Assembly: GCA_946011705.1 (NCBI GenBank)
Contig: CAMGCA010000044.1
Coordinates: 1 to 10,059, forward strand
Origin: an uncultured Clostridia bacterium
GTDB lineage: Bacteria > Bacillota > Clostridia > Oscillospirales > Oscillospiraceae
Direction: 5' to 3'
Length of the DNA: 10,059 nucleotides
In this document: in pieces, positions 1 through 9,330 of the stretch
Numbering within the stretch: the first letter of the stretch is position 1
Layout: every line of letters starts with the position of its first letter
Made by a program: the position numbers and the translations under genes
Notes under the pieces: generated by a model
Databases searched by the model: none
Seen by the model: the letters and a program-made list of their open reading frames with translations, nothing else
What the model was told of the DNA's origin: nothing

Positions 1-2005
<2,005 letters not shown>

Positions 2006-2020
2006 GGGAAACCTCCTTCC

Positions 2021-3529
2021 TTATGCCGTGAACTGAGCTACCAGCTCGTCCAGAGCGGTCTTCAGCGCGGTTTCGGTGTCGGTTTCCAGCTTGCCGCTTG
2101 CGCGGATGGCTTCCAGCACATCGGAATGGTAGTTGTCCATGTGCTCCTCCAGCCGCTTCTCAAACTCCGGCACCTGGTCCACAGGGATGGTGGCGAGGTA
2201 ACCGTGGGTGACAGCATAAATGATGCACACCTGCTGGGCAACCTCCTTGGGGGTGCCGTTCTTCTGCTTCAGTACCGCCACAATCCGCTCGCCCAGAGCC
2301 AGTCGGGACTTGGTGTCCGCGTCCAGATCGGAGCCGAACTGGGCGAAGCTTTGCAGCTCCCGGTACTGGGAGTACAATAGCTTCAAAGAGCCGGAGACCT
2401 TCTTCATGGCCTTGATCTGGGCGTCGCCGCCCACACGGGACACGGAGATACCGGGGTTCACGGCGGGCATAACGCCGGAGTTGAACAGCTCGGTTTCCAG
2501 GAAGATCTGACCATCGGTGATGGAAATGACGTTGGTGGGAATGTAGGCAGAAACGTCGCCTGCCTGCGTTTCAATGATGGGCAGCGCGGTGAGAGAGCCG
2601 CCGCCCAGTTCCGGGGACAGCTGTGCCGCCCGCTCCAGCAGACGGGAGTGGAGGTAGAACACGTCGCCGGGGTAAGCCTCCCGTCCGGGGGGACGGCGAA
2701 TCAGCAGCGAGATGGCACGGTAGGCCACCGCGTGCTTGCTCAGGTCGTCGTAGATCACCAGCACATCCTTGCCCTGATACATGAAGTGCTCGCCCATGGT
2801 GCAGCCGGCGTAGGGGGCGATATACTGCATGGGGGCCAACTCGGAAGCGGTAGCGGAGACGACGATGGTGTAGTCCATGGCGCCGCCGATGGTCAGGCTC
2901 TCCACCACCTGAGCCACGGTGGAACGCTTCTGACCGATGGCAACGTAAATGCAGATGCAGTTCTTGCCCTTCTGGTTCAGAATGGTGTCGGTGGCGATGG
3001 TGGTCTTGCCGGTCTGGCGGTCACCGATGATCAGCTCGCGCTGACCCCGGCCGCTGGGGATCATGGCGTCGAGGGCCTTGATGCCGGTCTGCAGGGGGCG
3101 GGAAACGTGCTGACGCTCGATGATGCCGGGGGCGGGCATTTCGATGGCCCGGTAGCCCTCAGCCTCAATGGCGCCCTTGCCGTCGATGGGTTCGCCCAGT
3201 GCGTTCACGACACGGCCGATCAGCCCAGCACCAACGGGGACGGACACAACACGGCCCGTCCGCTTGACGGTATCGCCTTCCTTGATGCCCTGATCGCTGC
3301 CCAGAATGGTGATGGATACGGTGTCTTCCTCCAGATTCTGGGCCATGCCGAAGGAGCCATCGGGGAATTCCACCAGTTCGCCGGACATACACTTGTCCAG
3401 GCCGGAGGCTTTGGCAATGCCGTCGCCCACCAGAATGACAACGCCGGTCTCACTGGCTTCCATTTTGTGTTCGTAGTTCTTGATCTGACTACGAATGATT
3501 TTTGTAATTTCTTCTGGTCTCAGTTCCAT
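2021..3529 (-). CDS. atpA: F1-ATP synthase subunit alpha
   Basis: Alpha carries the non-catalytic nucleotide sites and donates the arginine finger to the catalytic site on beta. At 502 residues it has family length. Visible marks are the N-terminal delta-contact helix ([15 protein letters not shown]), the P-loop GDRQTGKT (169-176), Walker B with D261 and D262 in [11 protein letters not shown], the conserved [20 protein letters not shown] block (about 279-297), and the arginine finger R365 in ISVSRVGG. M354 stands where many alpha subunits have Arg in the GVRPAVNPG segment; whether this is normal in the clade is unknown to me. The ATG at 3529 has only a weak CAGGGA upstream (3539-3534), so coupling to atpH, which ends 18 bases earlier, is likely. 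Otherwise it reads intact. Confidence 0.98.
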   Translation of the reverse strand: MELRPEEITKIIRSQIKNYEHKMEASETGVVILVGDGIAKASGLDKCMSGELVEFPDGSFGMAQNLEEDTVSITILGSDQGIKEGDTVKRTGRVVSVPVGAGLIGRVVNALGEPIDGKGAIEAEGYRAIEMPAPGIIERQHVSRPLQTGIKALDAMIPSGRGQRELIIGDRQTGKTTIATDTILNQKGKNCICIYVAIGQKRSTVAQVVESLTIGGAMDYTIVVSATASELAPMQYIAPYAGCTMGEHFMYQGKDVLVIYDDLSKHAVAYRAISLLIRRPPGREAYPGDVFYLHSRLLERAAQLSPELGGGSLTALPIIETQAGDVSAYIPTNVISITDGQIFLETELFNSGVMPAVNPGISVSRVGGDAQIKAMKKVSGSLKLLYSQYRELQSFAQFGSDLDADTKSRLALGERIVAVLKQKNGTPKEVAQQVCIIYAVTHGYLATIPVDQVPEFEKRLEEHMDNYHSDVLEAIRASGKLETDTETALKTALDELVAQFTA

Positions 3530-3547
3530 ACAGTCCCTGCTTTCTCG

Positions 3548-4087
3548 TCAGAGTACGGTTTTACTCAGCAGCTCACGCACCGCGTCCAGATGGTGGGACA
3601 CGGTATCGTCCAGCCGCTGACCGTCATAGTCCAGGCGGACGCCGCCCAGAACCGCAGGATCGATGCGGTTGTGCAGAATGATGTTCTTGCCGGTGATTTT
3701 ATGCAGTTTCTCGGTGATCTTTCCGCTCTGGGCTTCCGACAGCGCCACGGCGGTGACGGCGGTGACCCGCAGATTACCGTTATCCTGATCAAAGTGCTCC
3801 GTAAACGCCTGGCAGCAGTCGCCGAAATGGCGCATATAGCCCTTTTCCGTGAGAATTTTCAGAAAATTCAGCACATAGGGGTGCACCTTGTCCCGGAAGC
3901 TGTCCTCCAGGATTTGGCAGCGCTCGGCCTTGGTCAGATTGGGAGAGGAAAGAAGGCGGATAAAATCCGGCTCCTGACGAAAGCTCTCCCGCAGGGCGGC
4001 AAGCTGCTCACCGATGGAAACGGCAAGCGACTCGTCCTTCGCCAGCTGGTACAGGGATTCGCCGTAGACATTTCCAACTTCCGTCAT
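3548..4087 (-). CDS. atpH: ATP synthase subunit delta (OSCP-type stator protein)
   Basis: Delta joins the top of F1 to the b-subunit stalk and stops the alpha3beta3 head from rotating with gamma. The 179 residues fit the family. The N-terminal helical domain starts TEVGNVYGESLYQLA, and the C-terminal domain carries the recognisable LRVTAVTAVALSEAQ strand-turn-helix and the late LGGVRLDYDG motif followed by a helix that usually contains RGRL-like residues, here DDTVSHHL. The family is poorly conserved, so identification rests on these motifs and on position between atpF and atpA. Its ATG overlaps the atpF stop as ATGA (4087-4084), a standard sign of translational coupling; no strong ribosome binding site of its own is seen. 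Confidence 0.95.
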   Translation of the reverse strand: MTEVGNVYGESLYQLAKDESLAVSIGEQLAALRESFRQEPDFIRLLSSPNLTKAERCQILEDSFRDKVHPYVLNFLKILTEKGYMRHFGDCCQAFTEHFDQDNGNLRVTAVTAVALSEAQSGKITEKLHKITGKNIILHNRIDPAVLGGVRLDYDGQRLDDTVSHHLDAVRELLSKTVL

Positions 4088-4593
4088 ACATTATCACCCA
4101 ATTCGTCGATGAAGCGGTCGATCATATCCGCCTGATCACCGGCGTTCAGCTCCCGGGCCACCACCTTGCCGGCAATGGCCATGGCCAGGTCAGAAATCTC
4201 GTTCTTGGCCTCATTGATGGCCTTTTTCTTTTCCAGTTCGATATCGGCAGCGGCCTTGGACTTGATCTGGGCTGCCTGCTGCTGGGCCTGAGAGATGATC
4301 TCCTCACTGCGGGAGTTGGCGGTACGCTGGGCGGTCATGAGCAGGTCGTCTGCCTTTGCCTTCGCCTCAAGCATATTCTGCTCGTAGGTTTTTTTAATGG
4401 CCAGCGCTTCGGATTTGGCAGTTTCTGCCTCGTTGATCTGCTTGTCGGCAGCTTCCCGGCGCTGGTCCAGGATGGCCTTGATCTTGTCCAGGAAGAAGAT
4501 CTTCACAATCAGCAGCTGAATGAACAGGTTGCAGATCTGGGCGATCAGGGTCACGGGGTTTACCGTCACTAAGGACTGGTAAAGGGTATCCAT
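4084..4593 (-). CDS. atpF: ATP synthase Fo subunit b (peripheral stalk)
   Basis: Subunit b forms the membrane-anchored peripheral stalk that holds delta and F1 against subunit a. The 169 residues show one N-terminal membrane helix (about 14-36, rich in Leu, Ile and Phe) followed by a long charged helix with alternating Ala, Lys, Glu and Gln suitable for a right-handed coiled coil (about 40-140). The segment FFLDKIKAILDQRREAADKQI just after the membrane helix is characteristic of bacterial b. The ATG at 4593 follows an AGGAGG with seven bases between. One copy of b is present and no b' is seen, so the stalk is expected to be a homodimer. The ribosome binding site abuts the hairpin at 4606-4639. 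Confidence 0.96.
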   Translation of the reverse strand: MDTLYQSLVTVNPVTLIAQICNLFIQLLIVKIFFLDKIKAILDQRREAADKQINEAETAKSEALAIKKTYEQNMLEAKAKADDLLMTAQRTANSRSEEIISQAQQQAAQIKSKAAADIELEKKKAINEAKNEISDLAMAIAGKVVARELNAGDQADMIDRFIDELGDNV

Positions 4594-4605
4594 TGCGTTG
4601 CCTCC

Positions 4606-4639
4606 TTCCGGCGTAAATTAAATGGATTTAATGCCGGAA
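4606..4639 (-). promoter_or_regulatory. Intercistronic hairpin between atpE and atpF
   Basis: On the minus-strand transcript, UUCCGGC (4639-4633) directly follows the atpE stop and pairs perfectly with GCCGGAA (4612-4606). An inner AU-rich stem, UUAAA closed by a UCCA loop and UUUAA, lies between them. The 3' arm runs straight into the AGGAGG of atpF. There is no U-tract, so it does not look like an intrinsic terminator. It more likely affects mRNA stability, processing or access to the atpF ribosome binding site, which would fit the need for many more c than b subunits. Confidence 0.6.
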
Positions 4640-4924
<285 letters not shown>

Positions 4925-4960
4925 CTAAAATTGATTCCTTTTTTATTCAAATGGCGGCAG

Positions 4961-5839
4961 TCAATCGCCTGCGGCCTGTTTGATGAAGAGAGTGGTGAGC
5001 GTGCAGAAAATGAAGGCCTGGATGCAGCCGCCGAACCAGTCGAAGTACAGACTGGGGATGGCGGGAATGCCGATGGTCAGCCAGGGGAAGGTGGCGCCCA
5101 GCGTGGTAATGAGGCCCAGCACGCCCAGCACCGCGGCGATGATACCCACGATAAAGGGCAGCTTTTTCCCCTTCTTACGACCCAGCACAATCAGCGCCGC
5201 GCCAACGGCAGCCACAACGATGCCCACATACAGGTTGGAGCCGAGAACGTGGAACAGGGCCGTGTTGGCGGCGGTGAGAGCCGCGTAGATCAGGGTGCTG
5301 ATAACCGTGCCGGACAGGATGTTGCCGAAGTGACGGCAGGCCATGGACACGGGGGTGAAGCACTCGCTCATGATGTTGATGGGCAGCAGAATGAAGATAG
5401 GCTCCAGAAAGCCCTTCAGGTAGCCGCCAATGCCGGAAGCCTTGATCTTGTGGTAGGTAATGAGCACAAACACCACCAGACCCCAGGCAAGCTCCGTCAT
5501 CAGGTCAGCCGTGGGGCTCCAGATGCCCAAGAGGCTAATCAGATTGGAGATGATGCTGGTCACAAAAATCGTGCCTACCAGCGGGATGTAGCGGTCAAAT
5601 TCCGGCCCCATGTTGCCCCGGACGAAGTTCACCAAAGATGTGTAGATCATCTCCGCCACCGCCTGCTTCCGGGAGATACCGGTCACCTTCAAATTAGAGC
5701 CGAGCCAGATACACAGGGCGGAAATGATGAGCATCACCAGCCAGGCTACCGCCAGGGTCTGGGTGATCTGCACCGTGCCGAAAATGGGGACATTTTCAAA
5801 GGTTGCCAGAATTCGCGCGCCGTTGATTGATACTTCCAT
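4961..5839 (-). CDS. atpB: ATP synthase Fo subunit a, with an extra hydrophobic hairpin
   Basis: Subunit a holds the two ion half-channels and the essential arginine that faces the c-ring. From the ATG at 5839 it has 292 residues, longer than the usual 220-270. Conserved marks are the proline-rich turn EPIFILLPIN, the arginine R169 in ACRHFGNILSG, and the last helix with GGCIQAFIFCTLTTLF (Q274). R169 and Q274 are 105 residues apart; in E. coli R210 and Q252 are 42 apart. The extra residues include two hydrophobic segments (about 201-220 and 227-248) joined by a basic loop RKKGKK, which looks like an added membrane hairpin. A TTG at 5848 would add three residues, but GAGGTGA (5855-5849) ends directly before it and is nine bases from the ATG, so the ATG is preferred. 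The gene lies 48 bases before atpE. Confidence 0.95.
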   Translation of the reverse strand: MEVSINGARILATFENVPIFGTVQITQTLAVAWLVMLIISALCIWLGSNLKVTGISRKQAVAEMIYTSLVNFVRGNMGPEFDRYIPLVGTIFVTSIISNLISLLGIWSPTADLMTELAWGLVVFVLITYHKIKASGIGGYLKGFLEPIFILLPINIMSECFTPVSMACRHFGNILSGTVISTLIYAALTAANTALFHVLGSNLYVGIVVAAVGAALIVLGRKKGKKLPFIVGIIAAVLGVLGLITTLGATFPWLTIGIPAIPSLYFDWFGGCIQAFIFCTLTTLFIKQAAGD

Positions 5840-5870
5840 AAAACGCAATCACCTCATTATATATGGATTG

Positions 5871-6344
5871 TTATACTTCAAAGGGGCCGAGGTTATCTTC
5901 TTCCGGCTCGTCCTCCATGGGCTTGGCGGGCGTGTCGCTGGGCTGGAACAGCTTGTTCCGGCTTTGCAGGAAGAAGATCACCACGTTGGGAAACAGAATG
6001 GGGGCCGCCCCCGCCACGAAGTGGATGGGCTTGAGAGCAAAGCACAGTACCACCCAGCCTGCCTGCAAAAGAAGGCGGATATTGTAGCTAAGTTGGAAGC
6101 GGGCCTTCATTTTCTTCTTGTTTTCGATCTCCACGGCGCTCTGCACCGTCAGGCACAGAATGGCGAAGTTCACGATGGCCACCACGGAGCCGCAGGCGGC
6201 GCCCAGCAGAATGCGGAAAGGCTCAAAACGGCCCACGCCCACCAGGCTCAGCACAAACAGGGCGGCGATCATCACCCCGTCGCAGACCAGAGTGCCGATG
6301 GCGATGCGTGAAAGCTCCTTACGGGAAGCGGCTTGTAATTTCAT
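5871..6344 (-). CDS. atpI: AtpI-like membrane protein (ATP synthase assembly)
   Basis: This 157-residue protein has four hydrophobic segments (about 13-37, 44-66, 88-106 and 109-126) with a charged loop ENKKKMKARF between the second and third, the layout of the AtpI / ATP synthase subunit I family. Such proteins are known to help c-ring assembly, or Mg2+ supply in some bacteria, and are usually encoded just before atpB, as here (31-base gap). The C-terminal tail is acidic (MEDEPEEDN) and presumably cytoplasmic. The ATG at 6344 has AAGGAA eight bases upstream. The family diverges strongly in sequence, so the name rests on topology, length and operon position more than on fixed residues. Confidence 0.8.
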   Translation of the reverse strand: MKLQAASRKELSRIAIGTLVCDGVMIAALFVLSLVGVGRFEPFRILLGAACGSVVAIVNFAILCLTVQSAVEIENKKKMKARFQLSYNIRLLLQAGWVVLCFALKPIHFVAGAAPILFPNVVIFFLQSRNKLFQPSDTPAKPMEDEPEEDNLGPFEV

Positions 6345-6365
6345 GGGAAAGGTTCCTTCTTTTCA

Positions 6366-6623
6366 TCAGGTATGGTCGTTAAAGCTGATGGGGTGCTGTT
6401 TCTTACCGGCGGCCTCCTCCGCGGTCTTGCGCATGGAGCGCAGGCAGGAGCGGGCGGAACTGACGCTGGTGAGGACGCCTAAGATTCCGAACACCACCAC
6501 AATCCACATGCCCAGTCCGAACCTGCTCTGCAGCCACACGGCGGCCAGCAGGAAGAAGACGGTGGGGAAGATGGCAGAGAGGCCGAACTGGCCCACCCAC
6601 ATCAGCAGCGAGATAAACTTCAT
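6366..6623 (-). CDS. atpZ: AtpZ/AtpI-family small membrane protein, first gene of the atp operon
   Basis: An 85-residue protein with two hydrophobic helices (about 5-30 and 36-56), a glycine-rich second helix (FGLGMWIVVVFGILGVLTS) and a basic, polar C-terminal tail. This is the shape of the AtpZ (ATPase gene 1) family found at the head of many Bacillota F-ATPase operons, thought to act with AtpI in assembly or ion supply. GGAGG lies four bases before the ATG, a short spacing. An upstream ATG overlapping that site meets a TGA after four codons, so it is not used. A strong promoter is centred about 45 bases upstream. The gap to atpI is 21 bases. Function here is inferred from family and place. 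Confidence 0.75.
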   Translation of the reverse strand: MKFISLLMWVGQFGLSAIFPTVFFLLAAVWLQSRFGLGMWIVVVFGILGVLTSVSSARSCLRSMRKTAEEAAGKKQHPISFNDHT

Positions 6624-6654
6624 GATTCCTCCATGGTCACTTAATTCGCTCTAT

Positions 6655-6683
6655 ATTATAGCTTTTTCCGCATGAAAATGCAA
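6655..6683 (-). promoter_or_regulatory. Sigma-70-type promoter of the atp operon
   Basis: On the minus strand TTGCAT (6683-6678) is followed by exactly 17 bases and then a perfect TATAAT (6660-6655). Transcription would start near 6648, leaving a leader of about 25 bases before the first gene. No competing promoter of this quality is seen elsewhere in the operon. Confidence 0.85.
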
Positions 6684-6708
6684 GGACAATCTGCGATTCT
6701 TTTCATGC
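6670..6708. repeat. 9-bp inverted repeat around the atp promoter -35 box
   Basis: GCATGAAAA (6670-6678) and TTTTCATGC (6700-6708) are perfect inverted copies separated by 21 bases, 30 bases from one arm to the other, close to three helical turns. The left arm covers the upstream half of the promoter spacer and the first base of the -35 box. This is the kind of placement expected for a regulator binding two half-sites on one DNA face, but no regulator is identified and short A/T-rich arms can occur by chance. Confidence 0.45.
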
Positions 6709-6766
6709 CAGATGGCACGCATACCATATTGTTTCCACTTTGTTCACAAAAGATTTCCCCAGCCCC

Positions 6767-6795
6767 TTTTCATTTGGACAAAAATAGTGTAAAAT
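6767..6795 (+). promoter_or_regulatory. Possible promoter for the plus-strand recD2 run
   Basis: TTTTCA (6767-6772, four of six consensus bases) is followed by 17 bases and TAAAAT (6790-6795, five of six). This would give a leader of about 40 bases before the ATG at 6843. It is the best pair I see between the divergent genes on this strand, but it is weak. Confidence 0.4.
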
Positions 6796-6842
6796 GGAAC
6801 AAAACACATCCGGCGGAAATACAATACCATAGGGGTGAGGGT

Positions 6843-7136
6843 ATGGGTTGGTATATTCTGCTGGGATTTCTGTCGGCTTATGGCGCGCTGAGTGTTTTGT
6901 GGGCATCCCTGGGCTGGCTGCTGCCGGGACTGCGGGGCTGCGCCGTGGTGTACATGGGCACGCCGGGGGAAGGTATGCGCCGCCGCTGGCGCTGGCTGCG
7001 GGGACTGGGACTGGTGAACTGTCCCTTTCTTGCCGTCACCAAGGAACAAACGGAAGATATGGAAGTGTGCGGCCGGGAAGAACTGATTGCGAGGCTTACG
7101 CGGGAGGCAGAGAGATTGGGCGGAACAGGAACTTGA
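6843..7136 (+). CDS. Unrecognised small membrane protein ahead of recD2
   Basis: I do not recognise this 97-residue product. It has one hydrophobic segment near the N-terminus (about 3-27, with aromatic residues at its start), then a basic stretch (GMRRRWRWLRGLG, about 44-56) and a charged C-terminal helix with REELIARLTREAERLG. The positive charge after the helix suggests the C-terminal part is cytoplasmic. The ATG at 6843 is preferred because GGGGTGAGGG lies directly upstream; the frame is open further upstream to 6672, but that crosses both promoter candidates and shows no sensible sequence. It overlaps the recD2 frame by 50 bases in a different frame, so the two are probably translated together. 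The stop is a TGA at 7134-7136. A role linked to the helicase cannot be inferred from the sequence. Confidence 0.7.
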   Translation: MGWYILLGFLSAYGALSVLWASLGWLLPGLRGCAVVYMGTPGEGMRRRWRWLRGLGLVNCPFLAVTKEQTEDMEVCGREELIARLTREAERLGGTGT

Positions 7137-9330
7137 GATTTTACAGGGTGCGGTCAGCGCCGTGGTGTATCAGAATTACGAAAACGGCTATGCCGTGCTG
7201 CGGCTGAATTTAGGCGGCGGACAGACGGTGACGGTGGTGGGAACCATTCCCCTGCCCGCCGTGGGCGAAAAGCTCATGGTCACGGGAAAATGGAGCAATC
7301 ACCCGAGCTACGGACGGCAGTTTGAGGCGGAATTCTTAGAGCGGCTCATGCCCCAGACCGCCATGGAAATTCTGAACTATCTGTCCAGCCGGGTCATCAA
7401 GGGCATCGGCCCCCGGATGGCGGCCCGGATTGTGGAGCGGTTCGGCGCTGAGACTTTGGCGGTGATGGAGCGGGAGCCGGAGCGTCTGGCGGAGGTCGCC
7501 GGGATTTCCCGGGAAAAGGCCCGCTCTATCGGCGAGGAATTTCGTTTACAGGTGGGAATGCGGCAGATTATGGAGTTTTTCGCCCTGCACCATCTTCCAG
7601 CGGAGCTGGCGGTGCGCACCTACAAGCGCTACGGTGACAGCACCATGGAGCTGTTGTACGACGATCCCTACTTACTGATGGACGAGGAGCTGGAAGCGGA
7701 ATTCGGAGCGGTGGATCAGTTGCCCCCCCCGCGGGGCGCCGCCGCGCCCGCCCCCCGGCGGGCGGAGCCACGCGTCCCGCCCGAGCTCAACTACCCCCTC
7801 ACCGGGGGCCACAGCTTCCTGCCGGAGGACAAGCTGATTGCCGCCACGGCACGGCTTCTGACCGTGGAGGAGGACACCGTGAAGCAGGCGGTGGAGCGTC
7901 TCCTGCAGGTGGACAGACTGAACCGGGAACAATTGGCGGGCATTACCGTCATCTACCTGCCCCAGCTGTACGAAGCGGAGACAGAATCCACCCGGCGGCT
8001 GCTGGAATTCGCGGGAAACACCTTCCCGGAACCCAAGAATCTGGACAAGCTCATCCGCTCCGTTGCGAAAGACAGTGGCATTGACTATTCGCCTCAGCAG
8101 CTGGAAGCCATCCGGGAGGCGGCGACTAGAGGCTTGCTTCTGATTACCGGCGGCCCGGGCACGGGAAAAACCACCATTTTGAACGGTATTTTAGAACTAT
8201 TAGGCAGAATGCAGCTGCGCTGTCTGCTGGCGGCTCCCACGGGACGGGCGGCAAAGCGGCTCAGCGAGGTCACCGGGGAGGACGCTTCCACCATCCACAG
8301 GCTTTTGGAAGCGGGCATCGACCCGGCCACGGGGAAGATGTTCTTCGCCCGGGACGAGGAAAATCCATTAAAATGCGACGCAGTGATTGTGGACGAAATG
8401 TCCATGGTGGATATCCAGCTGCTTCACAGCCTTTTGCAGGCCATCCCCCAGGGCAAGCGGCTTATTCTGGTGGGCGACCCTGACCAGCTGCCCCCAGTGG
8501 GGCCGGGATTCCCCTTTGGGGATATGCTGCGCAGCGGCGTCCTGCCCTCGGTGCGGCTGACGGAAATCTTCCGGCAGGCTCAGCAGAGCCTCATCGTCAT
8601 GAACGCCCACCGGGTCAATCAAGGGGAGATGCCGGACTTAAAGTGCGTCACCAGTGACTTTTTCTTCATGCGCAGAAGCAGCGAAGAAGCCGTGTGCAGT
8701 CTCATTCGCGACCTGTGCGCCGCCCGGCTGCCCCAGAATATGGGAATCCCCTCTGACCAGATTCAGGTGCTGTCCCCCACCCGCAAGGGCGCCGTGGGCA
8801 CGGTGAACCTGAACCGGCTTTTGCAGGAGGCCCTGAATCCTCCCGGCCCCGACAAAAAGGAGCGGGCCTTTGGAGATTACCTGTTCCGGGAAGGCGACCG
8901 GGTGATGCAGATTCGCAACAATTACGACATATTGTGGAAAAAAACGGATGCCAGTATGGTAGGTGCGGGGATTTTCAACGGTGACGTTGGCATCATCCAG
9001 TCCATCGACACCGGGTCGGAAACCCTGAGCGTTCTGTTTGACGACAAAGTGGCGGAGTACGATTTCACCCAGCTCAGTGAGCTGGAACCTGCCTACGCCA
9101 TGACGGTGCACAAAAGCCAGGGCAGCGAGTACCGGGCGGTGGTGCTGACCGCCTGGAACGGCTCGCCGTATCTGCTCAGCCGCAGCATTCTCTACACCGC
9201 CATCACCCGGGCACGGGAGCTGCTGGTGATTGTGGGAAAAGAGGAGACGGTGGGCATTATGGTGGAAAATGCCAAAAAAAGCCGCCGCTACAGCGGCTTA
9301 AAGCTGAGATTGCAGGGGAAAGTGGGATGA
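7087..9330 (+). CDS. recD2: RecD2-type SF1B DNA helicase (ATP-dependent 5'-3')
   Basis: This 747-residue protein has the RecD2/YrrC layout: an N-terminal OB-like domain (GAVSAVVYQNYENGYAVLRL), helix-hairpin-helix repeats (about 103-150, KGIGPRMAARIVERFG), then the helicase core. Core motifs are the P-loop GGPGTGKTT (355-363, K361), Walker B DEMSMVD (D436, E437), motif III GDPDQLPPVGPG (463-474), the arginine in EIFRQ (R496), and the C-terminal TVHKSQGSEY (673-682) and YTAITRAREL (703-712). No RecB or RecC gene is near, as usual for RecD2. The family is linked to replication stress and DNA repair. The only standard start is TTG at 7087, directly after an in-frame TGA, with weak GGGAAG upstream. 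Residues 212-232 are a Pro/Ala/Arg-rich patch that replaces conserved sequence without changing length. The stop overlaps the next start (ATGA). Confidence 0.95.
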   Translation: MRGLRGRQRDWAEQELEILQGAVSAVVYQNYENGYAVLRLNLGGGQTVTVVGTIPLPAVGEKLMVTGKWSNHPSYGRQFEAEFLERLMPQTAMEILNYLSSRVIKGIGPRMAARIVERFGAETLAVMEREPERLAEVAGISREKARSIGEEFRLQVGMRQIMEFFALHHLPAELAVRTYKRYGDSTMELLYDDPYLLMDEELEAEFGAVDQLPPPRGAAAPAPRRAEPRVPPELNYPLTGGHSFLPEDKLIAATARLLTVEEDTVKQAVERLLQVDRLNREQLAGITVIYLPQLYEAETESTRRLLEFAGNTFPEPKNLDKLIRSVAKDSGIDYSPQQLEAIREAATRGLLLITGGPGTGKTTILNGILELLGRMQLRCLLAAPTGRAAKRLSEVTGEDASTIHRLLEAGIDPATGKMFFARDEENPLKCDAVIVDEMSMVDIQLLHSLLQAIPQGKRLILVGDPDQLPPVGPGFPFGDMLRSGVLPSVRLTEIFRQAQQSLIVMNAHRVNQGEMPDLKCVTSDFFFMRRSSEEAVCSLIRDLCAARLPQNMGIPSDQIQVLSPTRKGAVGTVNLNRLLQEALNPPGPDKKERAFGDYLFREGDRVMQIRNNYDILWKKTDASMVGAGIFNGDVGIIQSIDTGSETLSVLFDDKVAEYDFTQLSELEPAYAMTVHKSQGSEYRAVVLTAWNGSPYLLSRSILYTAITRARELLVIVGKEETVGIMVENAKKSRRYSGLKLRLQGKVG
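7720..7782 (+). other. GC-saturated scrambled patch inside recD2
   Basis: Codons 212-232 are almost pure G and C, starting with a run of eight C. They encode a Pro/Ala/Arg-rich segment where RecD2 proteins normally have an ordinary mixed helical sequence of the type x-A-x-x-L-G-x-x-x-x-D-P-R-R-x-x-A-G. A few residues still align (G217, P223-R224-R225, then E233-L234-N235-Y236), so length and register are kept while A and T have been lost. Isolated changes (P237, G241) continue to about 7809. It resembles the damage at the atpD end. Confidence 0.7.

Noticed and set aside
2648..4135. 495-codon open frame on the plus strand antisense to atpA and atpH
   Set aside because: It mirrors two intact, highly conserved genes; His/Gly/Asp/Val-rich translation is typical of an antisense shadow in GC-rich DNA, and no ribosome site or family motif is seen.
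5840..5848. TTG at 5848 as the atpB start
   Set aside because: The ribosome binding site GAGGTGA ends right next to this TTG, leaving no spacer, while it is nine bases from the ATG at 5839.
6703..7049. Minus-strand open frames of 67 and 101 codons across the divergent region
   Set aside because: They run through both promoter candidates and antisense to the 6843-7136 gene, with no ribosome site or recognisable sequence.
7720..7782. Targeted mutagenesis, such as a diversity-generating retroelement, as cause of the GC patches
   Set aside because: Those elements change adenines in a variable repeat and need a template repeat and reverse transcriptase, none of which is seen; housekeeping genes are not expected targets.
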